From Phycisphaerales bacterium (GTDB lineage Bacteria; Planctomycetota; Phycisphaerae; Phycisphaerales; UBA1924), in assembly GCA_029260515.1 (NCBI GenBank), contig JAJDDC010000019.1:124001-188000 (forward strand): a DNA stretch of 64,000 bases, given 5' to 3'. A program made the position numbers and the translations under genes. This document shows, one piece after another, positions 19,822 to 28,040 of this stretch (its first letter is position 1; the number at the start of each line of letters is the position of its first letter). The notes under the pieces were generated by a model. The model ran no database searches and had not been told where the DNA came from. It saw only the letters and a program-made list of their open reading frames with translations.

Positions 19822-20931
19822 ATGGCAAAGTATCCTCGAAATCAGCCGTGCTGGTGTGGCTCTGGCAAGAAGTACAAGAAGTGCCACCTGAATCGAGAGA
19901 CTCAGACTCCAATTCGTCAGCACGAGGCAATCCGCGGATTTGGCGGCGTATTCGACGAGGCGCGGTGCCTTCATCATGAGGCTCCGAATGGCTGCTCAAG
20001 CCAATTCGTACGAGCACACACGATCTCAAAGCGAGGCGCGTTGTCCGCGATTGCAGAAGACGGCCATGTCGTAGCATATCCGAATCTACACGATGTCTTC
20101 CGGCTCAAAGGCAGGCCCACGTTTGTTCGGAGGGGCGTGAATCAAGCAACTACATTCGTGGGGTTTTGTTCTCACCACGACGACAGCACATTCAAACTGA
20201 TCGACACAACACCCTTTGATGGGTCATCGAAGTACTGCGGACTTCTTGCCTACCGCGAAACCTGCCGTGAGTTGTTCCACAAGGAGTCGATACCTGCTGT
20301 CGTTCAGCACGCTCGCGAGTTCGATAAAGGAAGAAGCGAGGTTGGCCAACACAAGCTGCAACTAGAGTTGAAGATGGCCGAGGCCATGTCTGCGATAGGC
20401 GCCCGCGACCTGCGCAGACAGTATGACCTGATCTCACAGTGTGTTGATCAGGACAAGTTCTCGAATTGCAAAGGGCTAGTCTTTCGCTTTGATGCGCCAT
20501 CTCCACTACTTTGTAGTTCGTGCTTCTCTCTAAGTCACGACATCCATGGCGACATGCTCTTTGACCTAACTAAAAACTTTGACACCCCGGTTCCAAGCGC
20601 GTGGCTTGAGATCCTGCCCGATACATGCGGGACATTTGCCTTTCTGATGTGGCACAAGGACGATGAGACGATTCAGCCTGTCGTCGCCAAGCAACTCCTC
20701 GAAGAGGATCCAACGAGAATCCCATCGCTTCTGATGTTCCTTGCAGTAGCTTGCTCCGACAACGTCGTGATTCGCCCATCATGGTGGGAAAGCCTTGCGA
20801 GTGATCACAGGGCAGCATTCGAAGCCGCGATGGGTGAGAACACGACTGACCTAGCACTCAATCCAAATATCGCCAAGTACGCGAACGACAACCCCGTCTG
20901 GTCGAGCTCGGTGACAGCCTCAAGGCTGTGA
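19822..20931 (+). CDS. SEC-C motif protein with HNH-like Cys/His segment
   Basis: 369 residues. ATG 19822 opens directly with the SEC-C zinc motif (CWCGSGKKYKKCH, residues 10-22). A second candidate metal site follows: C-L-H-H near 50-53, a Cys near 58, then VRAHTISKRGAL, which I recall from a family of uncharacterised proteins with an 'AHTI/AHSI' core resembling an HNH-type nuclease fold. Further Cys/His pairs (CSHHDD, CSSCFSLSHD) occur later. The DNA is visibly richer in A and T and uses codons unlike its neighbours, so recent acquisition is likely. It sits directly behind sucC in the same direction and may share its transcript. A role in defence or nucleic-acid handling is a guess. Confidence 0.7.
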   Translation: MAKYPRNQPCWCGSGKKYKKCHLNRETQTPIRQHEAIRGFGGVFDEARCLHHEAPNGCSSQFVRAHTISKRGALSAIAEDGHVVAYPNLHDVFRLKGRPTFVRRGVNQATTFVGFCSHHDDSTFKLIDTTPFDGSSKYCGLLAYRETCRELFHKESIPAVVQHAREFDKGRSEVGQHKLQLELKMAEAMSAIGARDLRRQYDLISQCVDQDKFSNCKGLVFRFDAPSPLLCSSCFSLSHDIHGDMLFDLTKNFDTPVPSAWLEILPDTCGTFAFLMWHKDDETIQPVVAKQLLEEDPTRIPSLLMFLAVACSDNVVIRPSWWESLASDHRAAFEAAMGENTTDLALNPNIAKYANDNPVWSSSVTASRL

Positions 20932-21152
20932 CCACGCAGCAACCTGTCGTCATCCTCGATCTATTGTTGAATACTGATAGAGTGCTCTCACGCACAGGTC
21001 GTTCCGATCGCGAGTAATAGCCTGCGCGCGCAACTTCCCGCCCCTCCACCCCCTCCCCCTCGACGCCGCCCCGCCGCCCGCCCACAATTGCGGCATGAGA
21101 CTCGCGCAACCACACACCACCAACCCGCCCGCCGACCCTCCGTCTTCCTGCT

Positions 21153-21190
21153 CCCTCTCCCCCGTGGCCGAGAGGGCCGGGGTGAGGGGG
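21153..21190. repeat. 'CCCTCTCCC...GGGTGAGGG' intergenic palindrome
   Basis: CCCTCTC (21153-21159) pairs with GAGAGGG (21170-21176) and is followed by CCGGGGTGAGGG. I recall this 'CCCTCTCCC..GAGAGGGCCGGGGTGAGGG' element as a dispersed intergenic repeat in several bacterial phyla. Confidence 0.5.
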
Positions 21191-21219
21191 TCTCCGTCCC
21201 CTCCTTCTTCTCCTCACCC

Positions 21220-21249
21220 GACCTGCCGACCTCACGACCTGCCGACCTC
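21220..21249. repeat. two direct copies of a 14-base unit
   Basis: GACCTGCCGACCTC occurs at 21220-21233 and again at 21236-21249 with two bases between. It lies just downstream of the lipoprotein gene's stop. Confidence 0.5.
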
Positions 21250-21257
21250 CCGCCCCC

Positions 21258-21890
21258 TCACGGGTTCACCTTCTCCACCTTGATGTCGGCGATGTAGAGC
21301 CCCAGGATCGGCGCATCGGTGAACCGGTTGAAGCCTTGGTGCCACGTGTCTAGGCGGTCCAGCTCGGTGCGCACGATCGTCGCCGAGATCTCCACCGTGC
21401 TGTTCGTGTCCAGGCTCGACAGGATCGATGGGTCGATGTGCTCGCCGGCCTTGAGCAGGAACGCCCGCGGCCCGGGGCGGTTGTGCACCGCCATCCCCAC
21501 ACGGATCCGCCCCGGGTCCGCCCGGTGCAGCAGCCCGACCCACACACCCTCGGAGCTGATCGGCTCGTAGTTCCACACCGTCTCGGGCAGGTCCGGGTTC
21601 GCGGGCCACACGCGGAACAGGAACCGGATCCGCTGACCCGCCAACGGCGCGCGGGCCGCCTCGACCTTCTGCATCACCTCGTCCACGCGGACCTGGTTCT
21701 GGCTCGACTTGGCCTCGGCGATCTCCTTGACGAGCCCGGCCCACCACAACGCCGCCTGATTCCGGTTGTTGGGGTCGAACTCCGTAACGCTCGCCGCGCC
21801 GCCGCCACCGCTGCCGCCGCGCCCGCACCCGGCGACCACGAACGCCATCGCCACCGCCACGAGGCACGCCAGGAAAACACGAGTTGTCAT
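21258..21890 (-). CDS. lipoprotein, function unknown
   Basis: 210 residues. ATG 21890 follows AGGAG by 6 bases and opens a lipoprotein signal (VAVAMAFVVAGC, lipidated Cys22), so the longer in-frame start near 22265 is rejected. A Gly/Ser linker (residues 23-32) precedes a domain with IRFLFRVWPANPDLPETVW, GVWVGLLHRADPGRIRVGM and ISATIVRTELDRL, which reads as a beta-strand-rich binding domain. A 'DPNNRNQAALWWAGLVKEI' helix precedes it. No family recognised. The end of the protein (LYIADIKVEKV) resembles OB-fold-like tails in planctomycete lipoproteins, which is only an impression. Confidence 0.75.
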   Translation of the reverse strand: MTTRVFLACLVAVAMAFVVAGCGRGGSGGGGAASVTEFDPNNRNQAALWWAGLVKEIAEAKSSQNQVRVDEVMQKVEAARAPLAGQRIRFLFRVWPANPDLPETVWNYEPISSEGVWVGLLHRADPGRIRVGMAVHNRPGPRAFLLKAGEHIDPSILSSLDTNSTVEISATIVRTELDRLDTWHQGFNRFTDAPILGLYIADIKVEKVNP

Positions 21891-22134
21891 CGGGGACTCC
21901 TGCGACGCCCGCCGCGGCACAACCGGACGGGCCGGGAAGAGGTCGGACCCAGAGCCGGACGCCCGGCGATGGCCCAGGCGGGCAGCATAACGACCGGGGC
22001 CCGCCTTCCACCCCGCTAGATCTCGTGGCGCCGCCGCCTCATCGCCCCGCCACGCTTCCCCAGCCCCCGCGCGATCACAACCCTTTGGATCCCCCGCCGC
22101 CCCGGGTATCCTCGGGCGAGGAAGGAGGCGCCCG

Positions 22135-22809
22135 ATGCGCCATGCCACCTCGCCCGCCCTCGCATCCTCCGTTGTCGCCGCCGCGATCCTCGCCCCCCAG
22201 GCGAGCGCCGGCGACTGCGTCCCCGCCCCCAACGAGGAGTGCGACACCGCCATCCTCTTCACCACCGCCGACCTGCCCTATCAGGTCGCCGACATCCTCG
22301 GCTGCACCAACGACCAACCCGACCGCCCCTACTTCGACGTCTTCTACCAATACGACTGCACGACCACAGCCCTGCACCGCTTCGACATGTGCGGCACCAC
22401 CGGCGACTCGTACATGCGCATCTACGCCGACGACTGCAGCTTCGGCGGCTCCACCTTCTGGGTAGAAGACGACGACGCCTGCCCGGGCTCGCCCAACACG
22501 CTCGATCCGATGATCGACATCGAAATGGAGGCCGGGCACTCGTACTGGATCGAGCTCGGCGCCTGGCGCGACGCCATCCAGTTCCCGCCCAACGCCAACG
22601 ACCCGTACATGTTCAGCGTCGCGATCGTCCTGCCCTGCCCCGCCGACCTGGCCCTGCCCGAGGGCGAGCTCAACTTCGACGACGTCATCGCGTTCCTGAC
22701 CGCCTTCGCGACGATGGACCCCGCCGCCGACTTCGCCCTGCCCGTGGGCGTCTTCGACTTCTCCGACGTCATCGGATTCCTGCAGGCCTTCGCCGCCGGC
22801 TGCCCCTAG
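22135..22809 (+). CDS. exported GC-type dockerin protein with Cys-rich domain
   Basis: 224 residues; AAGGAGG (22122-22128) sits 6 bases before the ATG. Signal peptide ends near APQASAG (26). The mature domain has regularly placed Cys residues (GDCVP, EECD, LGCTND, YDCTT, DMCGTT, DDCSF, DDACPG), suggesting disulfides, and an EMEAGHSYWIEL strand as in bacterial pre-peptidase-like domains. Two repeats (GELNFDDVIAFLTAF, GVFDFSDVIGFLQAF) and the end AGCP mark a GC-type dockerin. Probably exported and anchored at the surface. Confidence 0.82.
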   Translation: MRHATSPALASSVVAAAILAPQASAGDCVPAPNEECDTAILFTTADLPYQVADILGCTNDQPDRPYFDVFYQYDCTTTALHRFDMCGTTGDSYMRIYADDCSFGGSTFWVEDDDACPGSPNTLDPMIDIEMEAGHSYWIELGAWRDAIQFPPNANDPYMFSVAIVLPCPADLALPEGELNFDDVIAFLTAFATMDPAADFALPVGVFDFSDVIGFLQAFAAGCP

Positions 22810-22880
22810 CCCGCTCGTTTGCGGCGCCCGCTGGCGCGATCAGGTAGGCTCTGCCCCACCCACATCAGGAGACCACGGGC

Positions 22881-23054
22881 ATGGCCGACAAGGAACTCAG
22901 CACTCTCGTCCTCGTGATCATCGCGATCCTGCTCCCGCCCCTGGCCGTCTTCCTCAAGACCGGCGCCGGCAGCACGCTGATCATCAACATCATCCTCTGG
23001 ATCCTGTTCTACATCCCGGGCCTGCTGCACGCGCTGTACGTCATCCTGAAGTAG
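22881..23054 (+). CDS. YqaE/Pmp3-family small membrane protein
   Basis: 57 residues. AGGAGA (22867-22872) precedes the ATG by 8 bases. Two hydrophobic helices (residues ~8-27 and ~33-54) flank a short polar turn (LKTGAGS). The motifs LLPPLAVFL and NIILWILFYIPGLLHALYVI are the hallmark of the YqaE/Pmp3 (UPF0057) family. In yeast and plants Pmp3 proteins influence membrane potential under salt stress; bacterial members are often stress-induced and their mechanism is unknown. It stands alone between an exported protein and the convergent GGDEF/EAL gene. Confidence 0.9.
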   Translation: MADKELSTLVLVIIAILLPPLAVFLKTGAGSTLIINIILWILFYIPGLLHALYVILK

Positions 23055-23070
23055 ACGCGCGGGCCCCGGC

Positions 23071-24909
23071 TCAGGCCGCCAGGAGCAGTTCCTCGGGCGA
23101 GCGGATCACCGCCAGCGCCGCCTCGCGGCTCAGCGCCCGCGAGAAGTGGAACCCCTGCACGAAGTCGCAGTCCAGCGAGATCAGGCTCGCCAGCTGCTCC
23201 TCGGACTCGACGCCCTCTGCCACGACCTCGAACCCGAGGTGCGACGCCATCGTCAGGATCGCCTGCACGACCGCCGCGTACCCGCGGTTGTCGCGCATGT
23301 TGAGGATGAACGAGCGGTCGATCTTGAGGACGTCGAGCGGGAGCTGGTGCAGACTGCTGAGCGACGAGAGGCCGGTCCCGAAGTCGTCCATGTGGACACC
23401 GATGCCCAGCTCCTTGACGGCGGTGAGCACCGAGACCGCGGCGTGCATGTCCGCGACGACGGCGCTCTCGGTCACCTCGAAGCACAGGCGGCTCGGATGG
23501 ATACCCGCCCGGGAGATCGCGCGATGAACCCGCGCCAGGAATCCTGGCTCGACGAGCTGCAGTCGTGAGATGTTCACACTCACGGCGAAGTCGTCGCCAA
23601 GATCGTGCGCCCGCGACCACGACGCGATCGCCGCGCAAACCTCGTTGAGGGCCCACTCGCCGAGCTCGACGATGAGCCCCATCTCCTCGGCGATCGGGAT
23701 GAACATCGAGGGCGAGATCGTCTCCTGGTCGGGCGTGGTCCAGCGTGTGAGCGCCTCGAAGCCGCGGAGTCGGGCGTCGCGGACGGAGATGATCGGCTCG
23801 TACATGATCTCGAACTGCTCGAGCTCGAGCGCCTGTCGCAACGAGTTCTCCAGGCGGAGTCGGTCGCGCGCCTCGGCGTGCAGGCGTGGGTCGTAGTAGG
23901 CGTACCCGCCCTTGCCCGCCTCCTTGGCGCGGTACAGCGCCAGGTCCGCGTGGCGGAGGACGTCCTCGGGCGACTCGTCGCCCTCGCCGCAGACGACCAC
24001 GCCCACGCTCGCGCTGGGCGTGACCTCGTGCCCGCCGATGTTCATTGGTTTGGACAGAGTCCGGACGATGCGCTGCGCGACCAGCCCGGCGTCGCCCGGA
24101 AGGCGGATGGCGTCGAGCAGCACGACGAACTCGTCGCCGCCGAGGCGGGCCGCGGATTCGGCGCCGACCCGGGTGACCGCGTCGAACGATCGGACCGACC
24201 CGACCAGACGGTCGGCGACCTGGCGGAGCAGCTCGTCGCCCAGGGCGTGCCCGAGCGAGTCGTTGACCGACTTGAAGTTGTCGAGGTCCACGAACAGGAC
24301 GGCGAACGGCGGGGCGTTCTCGTTCCGCTGGCGGGCCTGGCAGCGTTCGATCTGCTCCAGGAGCATCGCGCGGTTGGGCAGACCGGTCATCAGGTCGTGC
24401 ATGCCCGAGACGGGCGCGGCCTCGAGCGTCTTTGTGCGCTCGCGGAGCATCGCGTTCATCTCGGCGTTGCGCACGCGCAGGCCGCGGGCCTCGCCCGAGG
24501 CGCCCGCCAGGGCGCAGAGCATCTGGGCAAGGACGTGCTCGGAGACGTCGGCGTCGATGCAGACAAGGCGCCCGCCGTGACGCCCGACGCCCGCGGGGTC
24601 CGCGTCGGCGCCGCGGACAGTCACGATCAGGCTGGGGTCCGAAGCGAGCAGGCGGCGCGCGAAGCTCCATGTGTCGGGCCCGTCCCAGCCCCGCGCGTCG
24701 ATGAGTGCGACGGCGATCGGGCGCCCGTCGACCTGGCCCCTGTGGAGCGTGCTCATCGCGGCCTCGGGGTCCGACGCCCCGACCCGGCAGACCGACGCGT
24801 TGCGCGAGGCGCCAGGGTCACGCAGCCCGGCGATCCCGGCCTGCGTGTCCAGGCACGACGCCTCGCTGCCGCCGACGACCAGCAGACCCCAGTCGAACTC
24901 ACACATCAT
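23071..24909 (-). CDS. GGDEF-EAL protein with N-terminal receiver-like domain
   Basis: 612 residues from ATG 24909 (MMCEFDWGLLVVGG); longer starts add only Arg/Pro-rich sequence. Residues 5-135 resemble a degenerate receiver (LLVVGGSEA, VALIDARGWDGPDTW, LIVTVRG). GGDEF at 257-261 is intact, as are the preceding DLDNFKSVNDSLGHALGD residues of a diguanylate cyclase. The RxxD inhibitory site is not seen at its usual place. The EAL domain has EAL at 385-387, EVTES near 478-482, DDFGTG at 508-513, KIDRSF and VAEGVES, all phosphodiesterase residues. It can therefore make and/or break cyclic di-GMP in response to an input. A PilZ protein, a possible c-di-GMP effector, is encoded 1.4 kb away. Confidence 0.9.
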   Translation of the reverse strand: MMCEFDWGLLVVGGSEASCLDTQAGIAGLRDPGASRNASVCRVGASDPEAAMSTLHRGQVDGRPIAVALIDARGWDGPDTWSFARRLLASDPSLIVTVRGADADPAGVGRHGGRLVCIDADVSEHVLAQMLCALAGASGEARGLRVRNAEMNAMLRERTKTLEAAPVSGMHDLMTGLPNRAMLLEQIERCQARQRNENAPPFAVLFVDLDNFKSVNDSLGHALGDELLRQVADRLVGSVRSFDAVTRVGAESAARLGGDEFVVLLDAIRLPGDAGLVAQRIVRTLSKPMNIGGHEVTPSASVGVVVCGEGDESPEDVLRHADLALYRAKEAGKGGYAYYDPRLHAEARDRLRLENSLRQALELEQFEIMYEPIISVRDARLRGFEALTRWTTPDQETISPSMFIPIAEEMGLIVELGEWALNEVCAAIASWSRAHDLGDDFAVSVNISRLQLVEPGFLARVHRAISRAGIHPSRLCFEVTESAVVADMHAAVSVLTAVKELGIGVHMDDFGTGLSSLSSLHQLPLDVLKIDRSFILNMRDNRGYAAVVQAILTMASHLGFEVVAEGVESEEQLASLISLDCDFVQGFHFSRALSREAALAVIRSPEELLLAA

Positions 24910-25158
24910 CGGCGTGCACCCCGTTCCCACCAGGCGCGGGCGCCGAGCGTCCGCGGGAGGTTTATCGACCCGGGGGGATGCGGAGTTGACGGACGCCTTC
25001 CGATCGTCGCCTCTGGCCCCCGGATAACCGGGCGCGGACCGGCGCGGTCGGAGCCGTCGGCGCACCCGGCAGGCCCGCCGGCCGGGTGTGGCCGCGGCGC
25101 CCTCGTCCGGGCGCGGGACGCGCCGAAGTGGCGGCCCGAAATTCGGTTCGGTGGACGC

Positions 25159-25186
25159 TTGACGAAATCACAAACGCGCGTACTCT
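25159..25186 (+). promoter_or_regulatory. sigma70-like promoter of a short transcription unit
   Basis: TTGACG at 25159-25164, 16-base spacer, TACTCT at 25181-25186. A transcript would begin near 25193 and end at the terminator at 25458, about 265 bases. The ~250 bases upstream, back to the GGDEF-EAL gene at 24909, show no other feature. Confidence 0.6.
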
Positions 25187-25310
25187 CATCTCCAGTTCAG
25201 GTGTCGGGCAGCACGCCGATCCCAAGTCGGGACGGCCGCCGGCGGGGTACGTCGGACAAAGCCCGGTCCACCCGAACGCACGGAGGCCCCGTGAACGACG
25301 GGGACCCACA

Positions 25311-25391
25311 ATGGCGAAACCCGCTTCCAAGCCGTCCGCCTCGTCCAAGCCCGCGAACCCGAGCAAGCCCACCAAGCCCAAGGGCAAGTAA
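25311..25391 (+). CDS. 26-residue Lys/Pro/Ser-rich peptide
   Basis: MAKPASKPSASS... ends ...KPTKPKGK; 7 of 26 residues are Lys and none is acidic. It lies between a canonical promoter and a strong terminator. GGAGG (25282-25286) is 24 bases before the ATG, too far unless the 6-bp hairpin CCCCGT-GAACG-ACGGGG (25287-25303) between them folds, which would leave 7 bases. An alternative is a GTG at 25291 in another frame, 4 bases after GGAGG, giving a 43-residue Arg/Pro-rich product; its composition looks like out-of-frame sequence. The unit could also be a small RNA with no product. A nucleic-acid-binding basic peptide is the simplest guess. Confidence 0.4.
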   Translation: MAKPASKPSASSKPANPSKPTKPKGK

Positions 25392-25428
25392 TCTCGGGTC
25401 GTTCGATCGAACGACTCTGTAAAAACAG

Positions 25429-25458
25429 CCGCCCCGGGGAGACCCGGGGCGGTTTTTT
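25429..25458 (+). terminator. strong intrinsic terminator
   Basis: CCGCCCCGGG (25429-25438), GAGA loop, CCCGGGGCGG (25443-25452), TTTTTT (25453-25458): perfect 10-bp stem with a T run. Confidence 0.93.
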
Positions 25459-25555
25459 CTTGCCCGGGCGCCGCCGCGGCAGGGCGCGCGGGCGCTGGCG
25501 GGGCGCGGGTAGGATCGACCTGGGCGGGGATCCCCCGCCCGGACGGAGCCCGCCC

Positions 25556-26329
25556 ATGACCCGACACATCGCGTTCGTCAGGCGCCCCGGCGCGTCGATC
25601 GGCGACTGCCTGCTCACCCACCGCGACCGCGAGGGGATCGATCTGGACCTGGCCCGCCGCCAGCACGCGGCATACCGCGAGGCGCTCTCCCGCCTGGGGC
25701 GTGAGGTGATCGAGCTGGAGGAGGCCGACGAGCACCCGGACGCGGTCTTCGTCGAGGACCCGGTCGTCGCGCTCGACGAGATCGCGGTGATCGCCCGCCC
25801 GGCGACCGAGTCGCGCCGGCGCGAGATCCCGAGCCTCGAGGCCGCCCTGGGCCCCTACCGCGAGCTGGCGCATATTGCTGCGCCCGGGACGCTGGAGGGG
25901 GGCGACGTGGTCAGGGTCGGGCGTCGGCTGTTCGTGGGTCTCAGCTCGCGGACCAACCAGGCGGGCATCGACCAGCTCCGGGCGCACATCGCGCCCCTGG
26001 GCTACGAGGTCCACGCGGTCCCGGTGACCGGGTGCCTGCACCTCAAGACGGGCGCCTCGCACATCGGGCACGGACGGGTGCTCGTCAACCGGGACTGGGT
26101 GGACGCGGACGCGTTCGTCGGGTGCGAGACGATCGACGTGGACCCGTCCGAGGCGTGGTCGGCCAACGCGGTCCTGCTGGGCGAGCACGTGATCGTGCCG
26201 GCGGGGGCGGCGAAGACGTGTGCGCGGCTGCGCGCGCTCGGGCTGAACGTGCACGAGGTCGGGCTGAGCGAGATGCAGAAGGCCGAGGGCAGCGCGACGT
26301 GCCTGAGCGTACTGATCAGCGTCGAGTAG
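25556..26329 (+). CDS. dimethylarginine dimethylaminohydrolase (DDAH)
   Basis: 257 residues. It hydrolyses N-omega-methylated arginines to citrulline and methylamines in the cytoplasm; the guanidino-modifying superfamily also includes arginine deiminase. The catalytic set is visible: Glu114 in LEGGD, His162 in LHLKTGASHIG, and Cys249 in GSATCLSVL, the same positions as I recall for the Pseudomonas aeruginosa enzyme. FVEDPVV near 65-71 holds the substrate-binding acidic residues. CGGAG precedes the ATG. It stands alone, downstream of the peptide unit's terminator, with a TAGGAT hexamer near 25511 as a possible -10. Arginine deiminase is less likely given the length and motif spacing. Confidence 0.9.
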   Translation: MTRHIAFVRRPGASIGDCLLTHRDREGIDLDLARRQHAAYREALSRLGREVIELEEADEHPDAVFVEDPVVALDEIAVIARPATESRRREIPSLEAALGPYRELAHIAAPGTLEGGDVVRVGRRLFVGLSSRTNQAGIDQLRAHIAPLGYEVHAVPVTGCLHLKTGASHIGHGRVLVNRDWVDADAFVGCETIDVDPSEAWSANAVLLGEHVIVPAGAAKTCARLRALGLNVHEVGLSEMQKAEGSATCLSVLISVE

Positions 26330-26348
26330 GCGGTGGGTGGGCGCGTCG

Positions 26349-26774
26349 TCAGGCGGCCTGGCTGGGGCCGTCGATCGGATCCCAGCAGATGCGCAGCAGG
26401 CCGCGGGCACGCTCGGGGTTCTCGAAGGCGAGGCCCGACTCGTACTTGCGGAAGCCGACCCGCTTGGTCCAGACGATGCGGACCTCGAACGAGCACGAGC
26501 CCCAGGGGCTCTCGACGGTAACGGTGTGCGTCTCGTCGGAGGGCTGGGGGGGCTTGCTGGGGCTGATGACGCGGATGCCCCCGGCCGAGACGTCCGCGAC
26601 GCGGGCGGCGCCGCAGGTCACCAGCTTGGTCATGAAGCGCGGGCGCGTGCGGGCGCCGAGCTTGCTGCTCGCCTCGCCATACTGGAGTTTTCGCAGTGCT
26701 TCCCACGAGGTCATGACGCAGGCGTATCGGCCTGAAGGAGGGAGCGCGATGAGCGCACGCCGCCTGGCCAGCAT
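26349..26774 (-). CDS. PilZ-like domain protein
   Basis: 141 residues from ATG 26774 with GGGAGG 8 bases upstream; Met21 (26714) is an alternative, with a weaker ribosome site. The core has an Arg-rich entry (GARTRPRF), then VADVSAGGIRVIS, the D/N-x-S-x-x-G motif of PilZ, and a later GSCSFEVRIVWTKRVGFRKYESGLAF strand pair. PilZ domains bind c-di-GMP through such Arg and D-x-S-x-x-G residues. With the GGDEF-EAL gene nearby it is a plausible effector, target unknown. Convergent with the DDAH gene by 19 bases. Confidence 0.78.
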   Translation of the reverse strand: MLARRRALIALPPSGRYACVMTSWEALRKLQYGEASSKLGARTRPRFMTKLVTCGAARVADVSAGGIRVISPSKPPQPSDETHTVTVESPWGSCSFEVRIVWTKRVGFRKYESGLAFENPERARGLLRICWDPIDGPSQAA

Positions 26775-26827
26775 CGGCCCGCCCTCCCAGACTGCCCGGG
26801 GCGGCGGCTATCGGACCGTATCGCACG

Positions 26828-26833
26828 TACGAT
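26828..26833 (+). promoter_or_regulatory. -10-like hexamer before the globin gene
   Basis: TACGAT ends 6 bases before the ATG at 26840; no Shine-Dalgarno or clear -35. Consistent with a leaderless start. Confidence 0.3.
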
Positions 26834-26839
26834 CAGGGT

Positions 26840-27283
26840 ATGGCGCGCACCCGAGAGATCCACACACCCGACCTGGGCCCGCCGAGCAACGCGGGCGTGT
26901 CGCGTGAGCTGTACGACCGGATGGGGGCGGCGAACATCACGCGGATGATGCACGACGTGTACGAGAACCTCGCGGACAGCTCGGTCTCGCGCCTCTTCCC
27001 GTCGGACCCGGCCGCGAGACGGGCGGCGGCGGACCGGTCGGCGGACTTCTTCATCTTCCTGATGGGCGGCCCACCGCTGTACCAGCAGAAGCACGGCCCG
27101 CCCCGGATGCGGGCCAGGCACCTGCCCTTCGAGATCGACGAGCCCGCCCGCCAGGAGTGGCTGCGGTGCTTCGGGGACGCGCTGGAGGACGCGGAGGCCA
27201 AGTACGCGTTCCCGCCCGAGCACATGGAGGGCTTCGTGGAGTTCCTGGTCAAGTTCAGCGGGTGGATGGTGAACGCGCGGTAG
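26840..27283 (+). CDS. group II truncated haemoglobin
   Basis: 147 residues. Features: Tyr41 near the B10 position in HDVYENL, the MGGPPLYQQKHGPPRMRARH stretch ending in the proximal (F8) His94, LPFEID, and Trp107 at the G8 position, the Trp that marks group II. About 20 extra N-terminal residues precede the globin fold. Such proteins bind O2, NO or peroxide at haem in the cytoplasm. No redox partner gene adjoins it; the next gene is an exported NTF2-like protein 31 bases on. Confidence 0.88.
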   Translation: MARTREIHTPDLGPPSNAGVSRELYDRMGAANITRMMHDVYENLADSSVSRLFPSDPAARRAAADRSADFFIFLMGGPPLYQQKHGPPRMRARHLPFEIDEPARQEWLRCFGDALEDAEAKYAFPPEHMEGFVEFLVKFSGWMVNAR

Positions 27284-27314
27284 ACTGCGCGCCAAGATCG
27301 AAAGGAGTCACGCG

Positions 27315-27935
27315 ATGCAGGCGACCACATTCGTGGCGGCGCTCGTGCTCGGCCTGACCACGGGCGTTGCGATCAAGCCCCCCACCTACGTCCCCCCCAC
27401 AGACAAGGAAAAGGACGACCCCGCGGTCCGCGAACGCCTCGACGAGGAGCGGTCGCTGATCACGGAGTATGAACAGAAGCTCGAGAAGCTCCGGGTCAAC
27501 TACGAGTCGGTCCAGGAAAAGGGGAAAGCCGCTGTCGGCGAGATCCTCGACGCCTTCCACACGCACGCGGCCCGCGCCGAGTTCGACGCCTACTTCACCC
27601 TCATGCACGACGACGGCGTCTTCCTGGGCACCGACGCCACCGAGCGCTGGACCAAGACCGAGTTCATGGACTACGCCCGCCCCGTCATGATCGGGCAGGG
27701 ACGCGGCTGGGAGTACCACCCCCGTGACCGCCACATCAGCGTCGCGGAGTTCGGCGGGATGGCATGGTTCGACGAGCTGCTCGACCACGACAAGTACGGC
27801 GTCCTCCGGGGCTCGGGCGTGGTCGCACGCACCGAGGACGGCTGGAAGATCATGCAGTACAACCTCGCGTTCACCGTCCCCAACGACGACGCCCCGGCGG
27901 TCGTGGAGCTGATCAAGGCCGGCGGGGACGGCTGA
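27315..27935 (+). CDS. exported NTF2-like (SnoaL/DUF4440-type) protein
   Basis: 206 residues; AGGAG (27303-27307) is 7 bases before the ATG. A short signal sequence (TTFVAALVLGLTTGVAI) is followed by a charged helical region (residues 30-75, coiled-coil-like) and a domain typical of NTF2-like proteins: ILDAFHTHAARAEFDAYFTLMHDDGVFLGTDATERWTKTEF, then GWEYHPRDRHISV, and a final GWKIMQYNLAFTVPND. The pocket could hold a small hydrophobic ligand; no catalytic residues can be assigned. It shares the globin's direction at short spacing, but a functional link is not established. Confidence 0.8.
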   Translation: MQATTFVAALVLGLTTGVAIKPPTYVPPTDKEKDDPAVRERLDEERSLITEYEQKLEKLRVNYESVQEKGKAAVGEILDAFHTHAARAEFDAYFTLMHDDGVFLGTDATERWTKTEFMDYARPVMIGQGRGWEYHPRDRHISVAEFGGMAWFDELLDHDKYGVLRGSGVVARTEDGWKIMQYNLAFTVPNDDAPAVVELIKAGGDG

Positions 27936-28040
27936 CCGTTCCCGAAGGTGCAGAAACGTGACGGGAGCGGGCGCCCGGTGCATCCAGTGTGGGCAGAGGG
28001 GGTCGGTGTCGTCAGAGATGTCCCCCGGAACGGAGCCAAG

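Larger units (their letters stand above)
20932..21257. other. gene-free stretch holding short repeats
   Basis: No coding region, tRNA or convincing promoter seen. The first ~90 bases continue the AT-richer composition of the SEC-C gene; composition changes back near 21025. The rest is pyrimidine-rich and holds the repeats listed at 21153 and 21220. Confidence 0.5.

Noticed and set aside
25291-25422. 43-residue frame from GTG 25291
   Set aside because: GGAGG is well placed, but the Arg/Pro/Ser-rich product looks like an out-of-frame read, whereas the ATG frame gives a clean basic peptide. Not fully excluded.
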